DNA of 64,000 bases, from assembly GCA_002007465.1 (NCBI GenBank), contig LNAC01000346.1, positions 1,935,525-1,999,524 on the forward strand, read 5' to 3'. Positions 24,700-39,016 of the stretch are shown here, one piece after another. Both the position numbers and the translations under genes were made by a program. A model generated the notes under the pieces. The model was not told where the DNA came from. It saw only the letters and a list, made by a program, of their open reading frames with translations, and made no database searches. The DNA is from Ailurus styani. Its lineage: Eukaryota; Chordata; Mammalia; Carnivora; Ailuridae. The first letter of the stretch is position 1, and the number at the start of each line of letters is the position of its first letter.

Positions 24700-25450
24700 A
24701 GGCCCACTTCTTACAGGAACTTCCACTGGGAGATGTCTCCCCACGGAGAGGCGGATGTTCCCATGGACCAACAGTTCAGCGGCTGCTGTGTTCTGCTGGT
24801 CTGCTCAAATGAAACTCTCTTTCTCTTCCAGCAACAGAGGCTTGAGTTGATGAGAGTTCATAGTTCAAAACACATTATTATCATTGGTTCGTGCAAGTCC
24901 ACTCTCTTTGTTTATTTGGTCCCTGAATGTAGGCTAGTCCATTACATTTGCAGAGCTGAAACAAAAGTGTAAATGGATGCCTCAGGCATCAGGCTGGTGA
25001 CTCACTATATCTGCTTCCTGAACTTCAAGGAGCCTCCAGCATGTGCGTGTGAAGACCTCAGGCTACACATCTGTATTCCATCCTCCACCACCACCTTCCT
25101 TCTCGGGCCCTGGGATGTCAAACAGACCGAGACTCTTTCCTTCACCAAACTCTACTTAGGCTCTCCTAAGCCCTCTTCTCGACTAGACTTTGATCTTGGG
25201 CTTCAGTGTCCATCCCGTAGGACCTCCTGCATTGCCCAGTTTCAAAAGAATCTTGTCAAGTCAGTTTATCCAGAATCCCCTACCATCAATATCTGATCAC
25301 CCTTGACCTCCCATCATTTCCTCATCCTTCACCATCCCTAAGTGTAATCTGATTACCCTGACCTGCCTTCCTCTAGAACCCTGTGAAGTCAGTTTAACCA
25401 GAATCCCCCTTACCCCTGACATTTCCTCTTAATAATTTTCTCGTCACTGA
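24700..25450. repeat. Unclassified repeat-like block with internal near-duplicates, possibly an LTR
   Basis: G+C-richer than its surroundings. It contains two near-copies of a unit, 'AAGTCAGTTTATCCAGAATC' at about 25259 and 'AAGTCAGTTTAACCAGAATC' at about 25387, each followed by similar C-rich text ending near 'CTGACC' or 'CTTGACC'. The plus strand is open for 107 codons (24973-25296) without any motif. An old LTR is possible; this is not established. Confidence 0.35.
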
Positions 25451-27252
25451 CCCTCACTCGCAGGCTGGCCTAAGTTAAATTTGGGATTGGGCCCGGTTTT
25501 GTGGTTTTGAAAAAATTTTTCAATAGAGATGTTTTTAACTTGAGACATAGACTTGTACTGATTCACTGTTACTGATGCCTTACAATTTATCTATATCCCC
25601 CCACCCATAAAAGAAGAATAGAGCACACTTTTATTTCCCTCTGGTCCCCATCACCCCTCACACCATTATAACGATACTAAGAGGGATGAACTGGAACCTT
25701 ATCCAGTTTGCCATCTTGGCAAGAGATACCACAAACCACTTCTCCATGTTGGTTGCTCTCTTGGGAAGATAAAGTGGAGAACAAAGGAGATTTGTCTAAA
25801 TTCGTGTGGTGTGGAGATCCTTTTAAGATTCCTCAGATGCACATCTATATCATGTAAATCTCAGACTTTTTCCAAAATAATTACTTTTATATTTTTATTC
25901 CTTAGATCATTTCTATACTTGATATGTAAAATACTGTTGTATAAATACATTGACAAATAGTTTTAATTTATATTGCATCCAAAAGAGAGGAATGCAGTTT
26001 GTTTTTGTTTTTATATAATCACAAAGAAAGCAAATTACTACAGCTAGGAATGTTTGTTTTTCAGGCATGGGAACTTTAAGAACTGATTTCTGCAAAATAC
26101 ATATATCATCCCGTGTTCGAATCAAAATCAAAACTCTCGTATGTTGGTATTTCACTTTTAAGATATTTAAGGCATCTTAAGTAACGCATCTCAATAGTTC
26201 CAAGTGACAGAAATTTAGTTTGCTCTTTAAGAGACAAAATCTGTAAATGTAACCAATGTACATAATCCAATCACATTTTTAGGGATGAAAATGGATAAAG
26301 AAGCAGTGTTAAAACTTTGGTTTGCTTTTATTTAGCACTTGGCTTTAAAGGTCTAGTAGAATGTTTTTCAAGAAGATTTAACACTTATGTGCTCTTACAT
26401 GTGAATCAAACAGGAAAATACTAAGGCAAAAATAAAATACTATTTACCAAAGGATATCTGTCAGAGAAATCTATATTCTTGACTATGCAATGAATTTAAA
26501 TCATTTAAGTTTTCTTTAAAGACCTCTTCAAAGTCCTGTGCTTAAACAAACCATCCATTATAAATTATATGGACCTTCTTTCTATGAGTTTAAATCTTGT
26601 TGTTTGTGGCATTGAGTCCACCTGAATCAGAAGAAAACCCCAACGACACCAGTTTGTAATTGTTGTTTAAAACAGACGAACATTCAAAATGAAAATAGAC
26701 TTTCATCAGTTTACCAATTTAATTTAAAAAGAAGCATATGGGGTAGGAATTTTTAAAAATGCTTCCATTTGGTGGAATTTTTTTCTTACGAGTTCCTTAA
26801 ATAAAGAGTGACAATAATTTTGAGGGAAACTCTTTTGTTGTTTCACAACACTTGTTTAACTCTTTTTTAGTTGCTAAACGCTGCTAGATATTAAGAACAG
26901 AGATTTAGTTCTCAAGCAATTTAGCTTCTGGTGGAAGAAATAAGGCAAATTCATAATTTTGTAAGTTTTTTGGTCCCTAAGGAACATCCCATTAAAGTAC
27001 AGAGAAATTAATGATAACTTACATCAGGATACACACTAATTTAAGCTCCAAGTTGGCCCCCAGTTCTGCTTATGTTCACTGCATTCCTTATCACATTGCT
27101 TCTGTCATCTATGCCCGTGACCACAAAATAATTCTAGCTTTCATTTCTCCTGAGCACAAAGCCCCTATTGCAGCCTGCTTACCAGACACTGTTCAAATCA
27201 TCCCCAACTCAGTATTTAATGTTGAAACCATGATCTCCCACCCTAACCTTTT
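25451..27252. other. Intergenic DNA, nothing recognised
   Basis: A/T-rich sequence. No gene or repeat was identified with confidence. Confidence 0.4.
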
Positions 27253-27715
27253 CAGTAATCCCCCCTTATCAGTGATGGATCCGTTCTAAGACCATCAGTG
27301 GATGCCTGAAAATGCAGGTAATACTGAATCACACATATACTGTGTTTTTCTTTTCTATACATATATGTCTATGACAAAATTTAATTTATAAATTAGGTAC
27401 AGTAAGAGATTAACAGCAATAATAATAAAATAGAGCGATTATAAAAATATACTGTAATAAAAGTTACACGAATGTGGTCTCTCCCAAAATACTCGATTGG
27501 ACCGTACTCACCCTTCTTGCAATGATGTGAGATAGTAGAATGCCTTCGGGAGGAGAAGAAGTGAGGTGAATGACGGATGCAGGCACTGTGACGTAGCACT
27601 TGGCTCTGAGTGACCTGCTGGTTGGTGAGTGGAAGGATCATCTGCTTCCAGGTCATGGTTGATCAGGGTAACTAAAACCAGGGAAAATGAAACTGCCCAT
27701 AAGGGGAGACAGCTG
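27253..27715. mobile_element. MER2-like Tigger (Tc1/mariner) DNA transposon fossil
   Basis: About 463 bp. The left end is 'CAGTAATCCCCCCTTAT'; the reverse complement of the right end is 'CAGCTGTCTCCCCTTAT', an imperfect inverted repeat. The interior 'GTGGATGCCTGAAAATGCAG', 'GGTACAGTAAGAGATTAACA' and 'GGATCATCTGCTTCCAG' matches the common eutherian MER2-type non-autonomous element from memory. No transposase frame. Confidence 0.85.
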
Positions 27716-27829
27716 CATTTACTTTTTTATTTTTTTAACAGTCATCCACCCAGTTGCAAAACATTGAAATCAAGAGGTCATTATCAGTTTGTTGATATCT
27801 CATACGCAAATTGGATGAAAATCTCATTC

Positions 27830-27960
27830 TGTCCTTTCTCTGCTTAAAAATACCAAAATGTCCCCCTCTGTCTACAGGATTAAATATCTATCTAGTCTGA
27901 ATCATAAAGTTCCTAATAATCAGACCCTTGGCTTCTTGTCTAGCTTTCTGTGATTTTTGC
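27830..27960. repeat. L2 fragment (diverged)
   Basis: 'TCTGTCTACAGGATTAAATA', 'AAAGTTCCTAATAATCAGAC' and the following cytosine/thymine-rich text resemble the L2 3' region. Old and partial. Confidence 0.5.
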
Positions 27961-30900
27961 GTAGGAGCAAGTTATGGTAGTTCTCATTTGAAACTGCCTG
28001 TGGTCACTGAAACCTAAGACCACTTCCAAATGTCCGTTAAGACTAGCTACAGCAAAAACACAAATTACAACAGGTGATTCCATGTTTTTATTTGTTTTTC
28101 AATAGTAAAAATGGCCTGTATGAAAGGGCTACAATTATAACACAATTCAGTAATTGAAGCTAATTGCCAATCATACTTGTTTCAATATATTAAAAGCGTA
28201 GAGGGATATGGCCCATGAAATAATCCTTTTCCTGATTCTAAATGATAACTTCCCATCCCATGAATTGGTTTCATTTGCTTCTTTTCCAGGTTTATGTACT
28301 TAAATTAAGACTCTCTGAATATGCCCCCCCACATACTCCTGCAATACATATTTAAACACACTAGCCCCTTACTGACAGGACCCAATAAAATTGAGAATTT
28401 GTAAAGGACAAAAATGTTGGGCTACATTTTGGCCCATCTCTACACATAAACAAAGCATCCACAGTAAATTAAAAGGGCAAATGACATTGATATAAAATCT
28501 TTCCTACAGAAAATAATGATTTGTGGGATCATTTAAAGACATTTTGCAAGCTGTATTTCTCTTCCTTCTTCAGTTACCTAAAGAGCACAAGTCAGTTTAT
28601 AATTTTGATATGTAAGCCAGAAAGAAGAAACTCTATATTTTAAATATCAACCTTGAACAGTGTTCAATCCAAGAACGGCCAACTCAGCTGTTTGGAGTCT
28701 TTTTGGCATATTAAGCACATAGTTCGATATCCCAGATGCCTTAGGCATTTCCATAACAATAAGGTGTTGCTTTGAAAACCAGACATTATCGCAGGGTCCC
28801 TGAGGCCAACCAAAGTCCTAGCTGTCACGTTTTTTAAAAATAATCAGGGTGTCTGGGAAAGTCCGTAATGTAAAAGTAACTGGAACTTGAAGGCAGCATC
28901 TATTACAATGGCAGAGTACCTAGTATTTCTATGTGGTATTCCTTTCCCTCTCTCTTTCGAATTTACTATACAGTAATTTGTTCTGAGATTTAGATCCTTA
29001 ATTTATGTTTCATTTTGAAATATCCGAAGCACACAGAACTGTATTGAGAGCAATGTATTTAAATTAGAATAAAATGCCCAACTCTGTCAACTATTAACAT
29101 TTAAATATACTAGTTCCTACAAATATATGCAATATGATATAAACATAACATTGGGTTTAGATATGTTTTTTAAGAAAATAGTGGTATCTCCCTATATTCT
29201 CTTGTTTCTTGAGGAAGATTTATTTGAATTTGGTGCTTAACTTTTCTAGAAGTGTTTTTTTTGTGTTTACTACTTACATATGAATGTATGTATCCATAAG
29301 TAGTATCATTTGTTTCTTTAAACTTGATACACCCAGTATAATTCTGTTTGCATTCCTACACTCCTTGATTTTACTCATTTGACATTTTTTCTGAGATTCT
29401 TCTATGTTGATGCATGCAGATCTTTCTTTTTTTTCATTTAAACTTCTGTATCCATTTAGCAACTATACTTCCAATTCATCCATTCTCCTTTTGTAGAACA
29501 TACAGATTGTTCTCTTTTTTTTTTCTATTATAATTAACCCTACAATAACTATTTTTGAAAATGTCTATTATTGCACATGTGGAGAAGGTTCTCAGGGGTA
29601 TGCACTTAATTGTGAAAAGCTGGTTCTTGGAATATATGCATTTTAAACCTCATTGGGTGTGCCAAATCAGTCTCCAAGATGTACGTTTGTACCAGTATAC
29701 ACACAAAGGAAAAGTATATGATCTTCTGAAAGAAACAGTAAAGTTATTTGCAGCTTCATCTTCTTGGGCAAGACTTCCCAGGGCTAGAAAAACTGTTAAC
29801 ATAGGTAACAAGTTGTGTGGTGATAGATACTTTTAATTCCCAACTTAAATATTAAACTCTTGTTTCTTTTGTCTTGAGAATTACTTATGCACTTTTCTAC
29901 ATTCAAACAAATACAATTGGAATTTTCTCCATTATTAATCTTGTGTTGTGTTTTATTTATAGTAACGACTTGGACATGATCTTACTAAGGTTGTACTAGG
30001 AGTTCCCCATATAAAATTATTTTTTTCTTTAAAGATTATATATTGCTGTAAACTCTCATGTTTAAAGATTGTCAGAACACCCACAAAACCTGACCTATTT
30101 CTTCTGTACAGTATCTTTACAAGCTATTTCCTAACCACGTTTGGGGAGGTATATATTACCTATTGCAAATACAAAATATCCTTCACAAAATCTACCAAAT
30201 TCGTAAGAAATATATTTTCTCTAAAAGAAATTTCTTCTTAAAGCAAAAACAAAAACCTCAACTAACTCCTTTAATATGTTGTACTCATATAGTACACATA
30301 TAGATGAGTACTTCCAAATCTCACTCATAGGATGATCATTGGAAATCTTAGAAGTAGTTACTTACGGTAGTAATGTTTATGTCAGTCTGCCGAAGTCTAA
30401 ATTTCTATCATAGTAAAGTGTAGCTATGTAATTGCATTATTTGGGGAGAGACAGATATTCCTTTCTTTCATAAGAGACATTACTGCATACTTAAGGTGCA
30501 AAATATATTTACTGAACTTTATCAGGAAATATTTTCTTAGATATTTGATTTAGTGCAAGTCCATGTCAAAAATCCGATTACCACGTTTAGGGTTTGAAAA
30601 CAAAATTTGCACACACGCCAACATTCTATTTATAACCATAGAACATTAATGTTTGTGTTTTATTATAATACAACCAAAATATACATTTGACAATTTTCAA
30701 TTATTTTAGATTACAAGACTACGTTTCTTTTAAAATAGCAAAACTGTAATTCAAAATTGATTGGTAGCCACTTACAATGCCAGAATTAAATTACATGATT
30801 AACTGATAGATTGTTGCCCTTCCCCCAAAAAATCATCTATCTCAAACTTACCATAAATACTTTACACTACAAAATATTTAAATGAGAGGTATAAGTCATG

Positions 30901-31589
30901 TGCATGTTCCTGTCTTTGCACTGTCATTGTGTAGAATGTTGGAATTTTAGATCTTATTTTTTTAACCTCACATGTAAGCCAAGTAATTTAAATATTTTGG
31001 TTATTTCCTGTGAGAAAAATATATCTTTCTACAATAACACTTCAAATATCTCTTTTTTTCTAAACTGTCCATTCTCAATAAGGCTAATCAATTTTCCAAC
31101 ATGTTGTCTAAGACAAAGGTAACATTCTAAAGAAAAGTTGTTTCAGTTTTAATTTTCCTTTGTATTTATGATATATATGAAATATAGCTTATATTTAAGT
31201 TTAAAATATCAGCGTTTAATTAATGCTATTGTTCAACTTAATATTTTGTGGACATCTGGATAATAGAAAATTGCCTTTGAAAGTTTAATTTTGATAATGT
31301 TGAAAAACAGGCACTGGCCACTGTAAACTTATTTTTTAATCGAGTCTATACAATTCAGCAGGAACAAAACTTAATAGCATAAAGAAACTGAAATATAGAC
31401 CAAAAGCAGAATTCAAGAGTAAGACCATTTTGTAGGCAGCATATTGTTAAATGAGCATCAGTTAGCCAACAGATTGACGAGATTTGGTGTAGATTACAGT
31501 TCTTCTACTGTTGTAGCTTTTGCAAATTTCTGAATTTCCTTATGACTGTTTTTCCATCTCTTAAGTAATTTGGTTGGTTTTCAGAAATG
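27961..31589. other. A/T-rich intergenic DNA 3' of SEMA3D, no gene or repeat identified
   Basis: Long stretch with few recognisable repeats, which may reflect selection against insertion or simply my inability to recognise older elements. It contains many AATAAA-like hexamers on the minus strand (for example at 30664-30659). Part of it could still belong to a long SEMA3D 3' UTR. Confidence 0.4.
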
Positions 31590-31878
31590 TTTATTCAGTA
31601 ATATGAACATAGTGTGTTGAGCTCTTTGGAGGAAAAAAGTTTCTACATAAATTAATTACTTAGACTCCTCATTTCTAAGCAAACTCTTAAAATTTCCAAT
31701 AAATTGAATGTAAATGTATGCAAAAAGGCAGGATTCCATTTAGCAGCATAAATAGCTGGAATGAAACGCAGGCGAGAATGTGCAAGTTAAAGACGTATGT
31801 ATTCAAAACAGGGGAGAAAAATATGAAACCAAGACTAGGCAGACATTTTAAGACCTCTCTATAGACCGCTAGTTTCTT

Positions 31879-32207
31879 TTTTTTTTTTTTTTTTTTTNNN
31901 NNNNNNNNNNNNNNNNNNNNNNNNNNNNNNNNNNNNNNNNNNNNNNNNNNNNNNNNNNNNNNNNNNNNNNNNNNNNNNNNNNNNNNNNNNNNNNNNNNNN
32001 NNNNNNNNNNNNNNNNNNNNNNNNNNNNNNNNNNNNNNNNNNNNNNNNNNNNNNNNNNNNNNNNNNNNNNNNNNNNNNNNNNNNNNNNNNNNNNNNNNNN
32101 NNNNNNNNNNNNNNNNNNNNNNNNNNNNNNGCCTCGATCCCAGGACCCTGGGATCATGACCTGAGCCGAAAGCAGAGGCTTTAACCCACTGAGCCACCCA
32201 GGCGCCC
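31879..32207 (-). mobile_element. CAN-SINE broken by an assembly gap
   Basis: Poly-T on the left and 'CCTCGATCCCAGGACCCTGG' through 'CCACCCAGGCGCCC' on the right, with N between. Perfect 16-bp duplications 'AGACCGCTAGTTTCTT' at 31863-31878 and 32208-32223 show a single recent insertion in the same orientation as SEMA3D. The size of the hidden middle is unknown, and the N count (233) exceeds what a normal copy needs. Confidence 0.93.
31898..32130. other. Assembly gap (233 N) inside a SINE
   Basis: Begins after a run of more than 20 T, so the gap probably reflects failure across the SINE poly-A tail. The open frames with runs of X across it are artefacts. Confidence 0.95.
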
Positions 32208-34916
32208 AGACCGCTAGTTTCTTAACAAACATATCTGAAGCTATTAACTATAATTTTATTTTTCATTATTTCAAGGAAAACGGGGTAAAACCTTTAGTGA
32301 TGAAGAAGTATATATTGTGTCTCATCTCTAGACTTAATATATTCATACTTTCAAGTGTTCTAGGCAATTAAAAGATTAAAAAATTAAATGTAGCTTAGAT
32401 GTCCTCTATTTTTATAAATACACATAAATCTTTGCCCATTTTTTATTATATATTTTGTTTACTCAATATTTACTCGATATTTCAAATGTATTTCGAGCAA
32501 TTATGATAAATTAATGTTTTAGATCCAAAGCAGCCAAAATACTAGCTGTAAAGTAAAAGAGGTTGCCCAAATTTTATCTAAGTAATTAAGATTAGAAAGG
32601 AGTAGTTAAAAAATGGCTTGAACATTCATATTTTGATGAAAACCAAATTTATTACACAAGTCAATCCTAACATTTGAGCTTCATGTAATTTTCCCAAAAT
32701 CACCTATACTTTGATGACTGCCTGATACACAAATCTTAGGAAATCTTAAAAAGGAAACATCTCCCATGTATTTGCTTTGAGCTTGCCATGAGTTCCTGGA
32801 ACATTTAAACCCAGCACATCAGTAATTACAAACACTCTCTTTGAAATATTCAATTAGCAGCTTGATCCCCTCCCCTTACAGCTATTCTTCTGCATGACTT
32901 TTTTTAAGAGTGATTGTTTCTGGTTCTCTTTAAAAAACAAAACAAAACTTCAAGTTTTCCATCTAGTGAAACATCTACAACTATTTATGGGTATCATTTT
33001 AAAAGGGGTACCTAACCTCATACAGCCGTGTGATTACTTTGAGATAGGTAAGCAAGGCAAAGGAAATGAATGTAAGATCGAACATTCCGAACATAAAGGC
33101 AGTCACAGACATGATACTGAAATTCTCATAAGGCGCCCTCTAACCGCACAGGTTCTCACAGGCTCTTCTTTCAAGACACGCAGAATGCATGCGAGACGAG
33201 CCATGTCTGCTATTCAGTTTTCTGAAAGGCTGCCTTCCATGTGAGGAAGTGACTAATTTTTCATTTCACACTAAAAAGGCCGTGAAGAGGCAAAACAGAA
33301 GAAGGCAAAGGGTTTGTGTTCCAAGAAGGAAAGGTGAGTTCTGCTCCAATAGGCAGGAAACATACCATACGTCCGCAGAGAGGCAAAGTCAAATTGGAAA
33401 CATTTGAAAGTGCTAACAAAATATGGAGAACGTTTATGTTAATGCTGTGAGTTTGGTTTCTTTACGTGCATTAGGCTTATTTATTATTAAATTACTAAAA
33501 CAATGCTACTTGAATTACAGCATACGATCCTGGAAATGCAAAAACATTGTGTGAAGAAAAAAAAATGTCAAAGAGTTAATTTAACCCTTTCCGTTGTCAA
33601 TATTTTTGCATTTGTTCTATTACTCAACAAATATATATCCCCTCTCCCCATCACCATTGTCTACCTAATTCTATCTCTCTATATATGTATATATTGTTAT
33701 TTTCCTATTCAGTCAAATAAAATCCAATAATCCAATATTCAGGAGAGAATAAAGGCAGTAAATGGAAATAATTTACAGAGTATAATGAGATTTTAGAAAA
33801 AGAGAGAGGAAGTACTACTGAAATCCCATTGGTTGTAAATAAATTTGTGTTCATTCTTCCCATGATCTTTTAGAAAATTCACTCTTCCTCAGACTTTCGC
33901 TAGCAGTTTGTTATAAGGTAGAATTTTTTTAACAGATGGATTACAAATTGGCAGCTACTTACACTCTAGTGAATAAAGCTACATAACATTTTGCCCACTT
34001 TGTGATTGTTCTTCCTTTTTATGGGGATATGAGTTTTCCCCCAAGCCAGAATTTATCGCTGTCTTTCTTTCGGTCTCTTAACAAATCCCATCTGCATGCC
34101 TTCCCATTAGGACACAATATACATCATGGTGTTTCCCTTATTAAAATGTTTTCCCATCTCTTATTAAACTATTTATGAAGCTTTCCATCCCTGTAAAGCT
34201 CAGCATATATTCCAAAAAGACATAGCTGAGCACCAACTTCTCTCTGTGAATCTGTTAACTCTTGACAAGTCATAAGGAACCCCTGGAGGAACATTTATGT
34301 CCTTCAGTAAATCACACTGCTGTTACACCTAATGTAACCTCTGTGGTCTGCAAGAACGCACCTCTCCAAATTCCTAGACCCTGCATTAAGAGTGAAAGGC
34401 TCCTTGGGAAAGTCCCTGCGACAGCTGTATGAATTTGTGTCTTCCCTCTAATTCCTACCACGAGGTAGCCAGTTCTAGAGTGGAATGATATCTCTGTTCC
34501 TAAGAACACATATACAGCGCAACGGCATGGTCAAGTACATGCTTAATGGCCATACCAGGGAAATCAAGCACCTTATTATAACATCAAATGTGATGCTCAC
34601 TCAGCTCAGTTATTTACCTGACGTAAATTCAAAAACTCAGCACATCAAACATTTACAACTGTAAAGCTCCCATTTTGAGGATAATTCTGATACTTTGCAG
34701 GTATGTGTTTAGTTCTCAGAAAACTGGTTCAGATGAATTATTTGCCCTTACTATGCCATATTCACCATACACGGTCTTATTCAGATCATTGTTCTTGTGT
34801 CCTGTGCCTTAGCAAAACTCCATGGAAAGCTCTTATGAGTTAGTATACAGGGTGTACAAAACAAAAGACGGTATTTTTGCAGGTAAAGAATTCTTTTCTT
34901 TAAATTAAACAGACAA

Positions 34917-35414
<498 letters not shown>

Positions 35415-38400
35415 CTAGTTTTACTTAGATGAACCTAAGAGATCTAGTCCCATCTCTGTCATCGAGCGCAATATTATTAGCCATAGTTGAAGAGAATAAA
35501 AAAAATTCCACTAAAGTGACAGCCTCCAAAGACGCATGTTTGCCTCTCATTATTATCTAACTAAACCTCTGAATATAGTTAGTTTTCTCCCAGTCTACAG
35601 TTAGGAATGAAAAGCTATAGAAACCAATGAAGTAAAACTGGAAACTATCAACCGTCTTTACAGAGATTTTACATCAGATACCAAGTGGTATATTAAGAAT
35701 ACCAATGGGTAGTTAAATTTCAGAGCTAGAACTGGACATTGACAGCCTTTGTGCAGAGAAAGAGCTTTTAGGGCACGCTACTACCTGTAATGGAGAAACA
35801 GAACAATGAGTGCGAAAGGAATTTACTCTGTTTTCTGGCTATCGCCCCAGAAGTGATTTGAACAGCATATGGAGACTCTAAGTGGTGACTTGTTAAAAGT
35901 CTAATGGAAAAGCGTGGATACAATTTTTTGGATGTTGGAGCTGTAACTGAGTAGGACCATAGTCCGAAGGCTAGCAACATTTAAAGCCGAATTTCCCTTT
36001 TTACTATGGAATGAATTTTGATTCCGTGTGTACATGTGATACTTGAGATGATGTCATTTGTGGAAATATTTGCCATACCTCGGTATACTATAACACAGTA
36101 ATGTGATTTCAAGTGTGAGAAAACTCAGTGAACAAAAAGAACCCCTCCTGGAATGTGATGCTCTTTGCCCTTTGAAGCAAGAGTCCTGAAAGACAATTCG
36201 AACATTGTCGTTTGCCGGCCCACAGGCTGGTATGAAGAGCAAACCTACCTTCCATAAAACTGGAGGCCTGTTTACCCACACCAGAGCCTGGTTTCATGTG
36301 GAATATTGTTGAGTGTCTCGGCTCTAAGTGGAATAACAACAACAACACAACAACAGAAGTCTGGAAGATTTCCCAGTTTACACATCTGCCCCTGTATTGT
36401 GGACTTTCAGTGGATGGAAATCAAGGAGGCATCAAGACAGCTAAATTAAATTTATTCACAGTGGGTGGACTCCACTCCACATCTTTATGTGAAAAATATG
36501 TAGGAAAAAAATCCCTCCAATTCTGGAAATATGAGAAAAGGAAAAGAAACATCTCTGGCTACCGGCCCAGCTAACTAACAAGTATATAGTTAACCACCCT
36601 CTATGCCAGAGAAATGCAGCCGGTGGGGTACCACTAGAGGCCAAAGGCAGGTCACCGCCCAGATCCCTGGTTAATGAGGCTGAATGGTCTCCAGTCTGCC
36701 TTCCTTCTAGGCTGAATCCACATCAGCAGGGTTTTGTTTGTTTGTTTCCCTTAACTTTCCCCATTTGGTGATTTGGGTGGGTACTATTTATTTTATTTAT
36801 TTATTTATTTGAGAGTGGATTTATTCTAAAGGCCTTGAAAGCATTTTAAAATGCTGTTGTAATACGTACTAATGTTGAATTCACTTACATTCTCAGAGAT
36901 CTGGGGAGCCTCATGCCTAAAATAAATGTGAACTTGAATTGGGAAGATTCTCAAGGGCCAATCTTCAACAGAAATAGCAGACTCAAATTTAACACACAGC
37001 ATATACCTTTTCCTTTAAATAATTTTATTGTAGGAATTATTCTTTAAATTTTAAATACATCTTAGATCACAAAACTCTGACTCCATAGCGGAGGATCCGG
37101 TCCTTATCTGCACACGCTGCTTCCTATGATGACTCATTTATCTTCCCCAATCGGTCTTCCATTTATCAAGTTGGTGACATAGCATATGGCGCTTTTGGGG
37201 GGATAAAAGTAGAGCTCTTTGAAGGTTAAAGTGTGAAGTATTATTAGCAACATTATAGACTACTGCCTGCAGTGTTGCAGGAGAGTAGAGAGGTGATGTT
37301 CAGAAGGCTTTATTTTTGTAATTCTCCTAACAGAAAATGGCCCGTGATTATTAGCATGACAATCAAGGTGGGTGACTTCAGCTCCAGTTCATCTCTACAT
37401 TTCCTTTTCGTAACTGGGACATTTGCTAATGCTTAAACTGCACTTCATGTGGCTTTTAGAGATTGTCACAGCTCTGACTCACTACTTTTTATTGTTCTCT
37501 TTAATCTCCTGACGGGAAGCAATTATGACTTTGATTTCGCACACATTATGTAACACTTCATTATCCTTGCTATTCTCTTTCTGTATCCTGTTTGTCTGTT
37601 TTACTCTGAAGTCCGATGCTCTCCTTCCCTCCTCTCCAGGCCATGTCCGTGGCTACAGGACTCCCAGTTTCATAAACACCTGGCATCTCCTTACTCCCAT
37701 GGCATCCTTCCCTTTTTCTGTCTTCCATGGAACACTTGGTTTTTCTTTGTTTTTGACCTATAGGTATAAAACTTGCTTTCACAAATTTCTTTCTGGATCT
37801 ATCTAGTGTTTATTGGATCATCTCAGTGTTTTTTTCTCCCTGAATCTTCAAAAACGGGCATTGATTGAAATCATATCTCTAATAAAATACAGTTGGGATT
37901 GATATATTTTCCTACGATTTTTTTTGCTATCTAGAGACAGGAATCTGCGCCGACCCAATGAAGCGGTGGGTTAACGCTGGCCTACTTTACATTCCCATTC
38001 TCTGCACCACTTTCATTCCCTGCTGGAAGAGGATGCATTCCACAGACTATCTCGACAGTGAGATGTCAGCACAGTCCATTTAGAAAATGCAGCTCCTTTA
38101 CAAAGAGATAATGCAATCTCTGGCCACTGATTTAAACTCATGGAATTTTCTCCACTCGAAAAGTGATAAGTAAAAACCGCTCAGCTAAATCAAAACCATG
38201 CTTGAACTGGGGTCGACTTCTCATTCGGCTAATGTGAACAAGGAGAATATATTTGGCATTATTAAATGTAGATCTTCAGTGAAGGGCAATTCATTTAAAA
38301 TGAAAAGAGTAACGTGGAAAGGGACAAAGGACGTTTAGGTACTAAGCAGCAGGTAAAGGTCAGGGACTCTGCTCTCTGATAATAGCAGCCTAATGGTAAT

Positions 38401-39016
38401 TCCTTTGCAGATAATTCACCTGTCAGTTCTCTCAGAGCTAAAGTACTGCATTGTCTTGGAAGTGACTAGGCCTTCAAGAATAGCTCTCCTCTGCAACAAA
38501 CATAGAAGGAAGACTTATTTAAAAATAGTGCAGAGGCAACTCCTTCTTTAAAAGAAAAGAAAAACTGAATTCTTACATATCTAACCCCTAGATTAATGTG
38601 GTATCTTCGAGTAAGTGTAAATAAAAAAGGTAAACTGCAATGATAATAATAACATCATAAAATAACTAGAAAAATATATATTTGCTGTTTTATTGAGGAA
38701 AGAGTTTCTAAGTATAATGAGTGAGAAATCATAGAAATATAAATCTACAGATTTGTCTATATGAAATAAAAAACTTTTTTGTGAAGAACAAAAAATTTGG
38801 ACACATCAAACATAAAAAGTTACTTCTAGTATGTATAATATTAGAATGTTAACATCGATAATGTATAGAAAGCTTATGAAAATCATTTCTAATGAATACT
38901 TTAAACTAAGAAAATGATGAGTAAAGCACTTCACCAAATACAACTGAAACCAAAAGCTAAGAAACATGACAAGGCAAATTCACAACCACTAATTTTCAGA
39001 GAAATAGATAGTTACA

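Larger units (their letters stand above)
31590..34916 (-). other. SEMA3D: Probable SEMA3D 3' UTR region, end unresolved
   Basis: Sequence directly 3' of the TAG stop on the minus strand. Mammalian SEMA3D messages carry a 3' UTR of several kilobases (memory), so most of this span is likely transcribed. Minus-strand AATAAA hexamers occur at several places, including 33485-33480, 32653-32648 and 31595-31590, and the base composition gives no way to choose among them. A CAN-SINE with an assembly gap sits inside at 31879-32207. The boundary given is only the farthest of the hexamers cited. Confidence 0.3.

Noticed and set aside
31687..32232. 181-codon minus-strand frame with a long run of X
   Set aside because: It crosses the assembly gap; the visible ends are SINE and poly-lysine from the A-tail.
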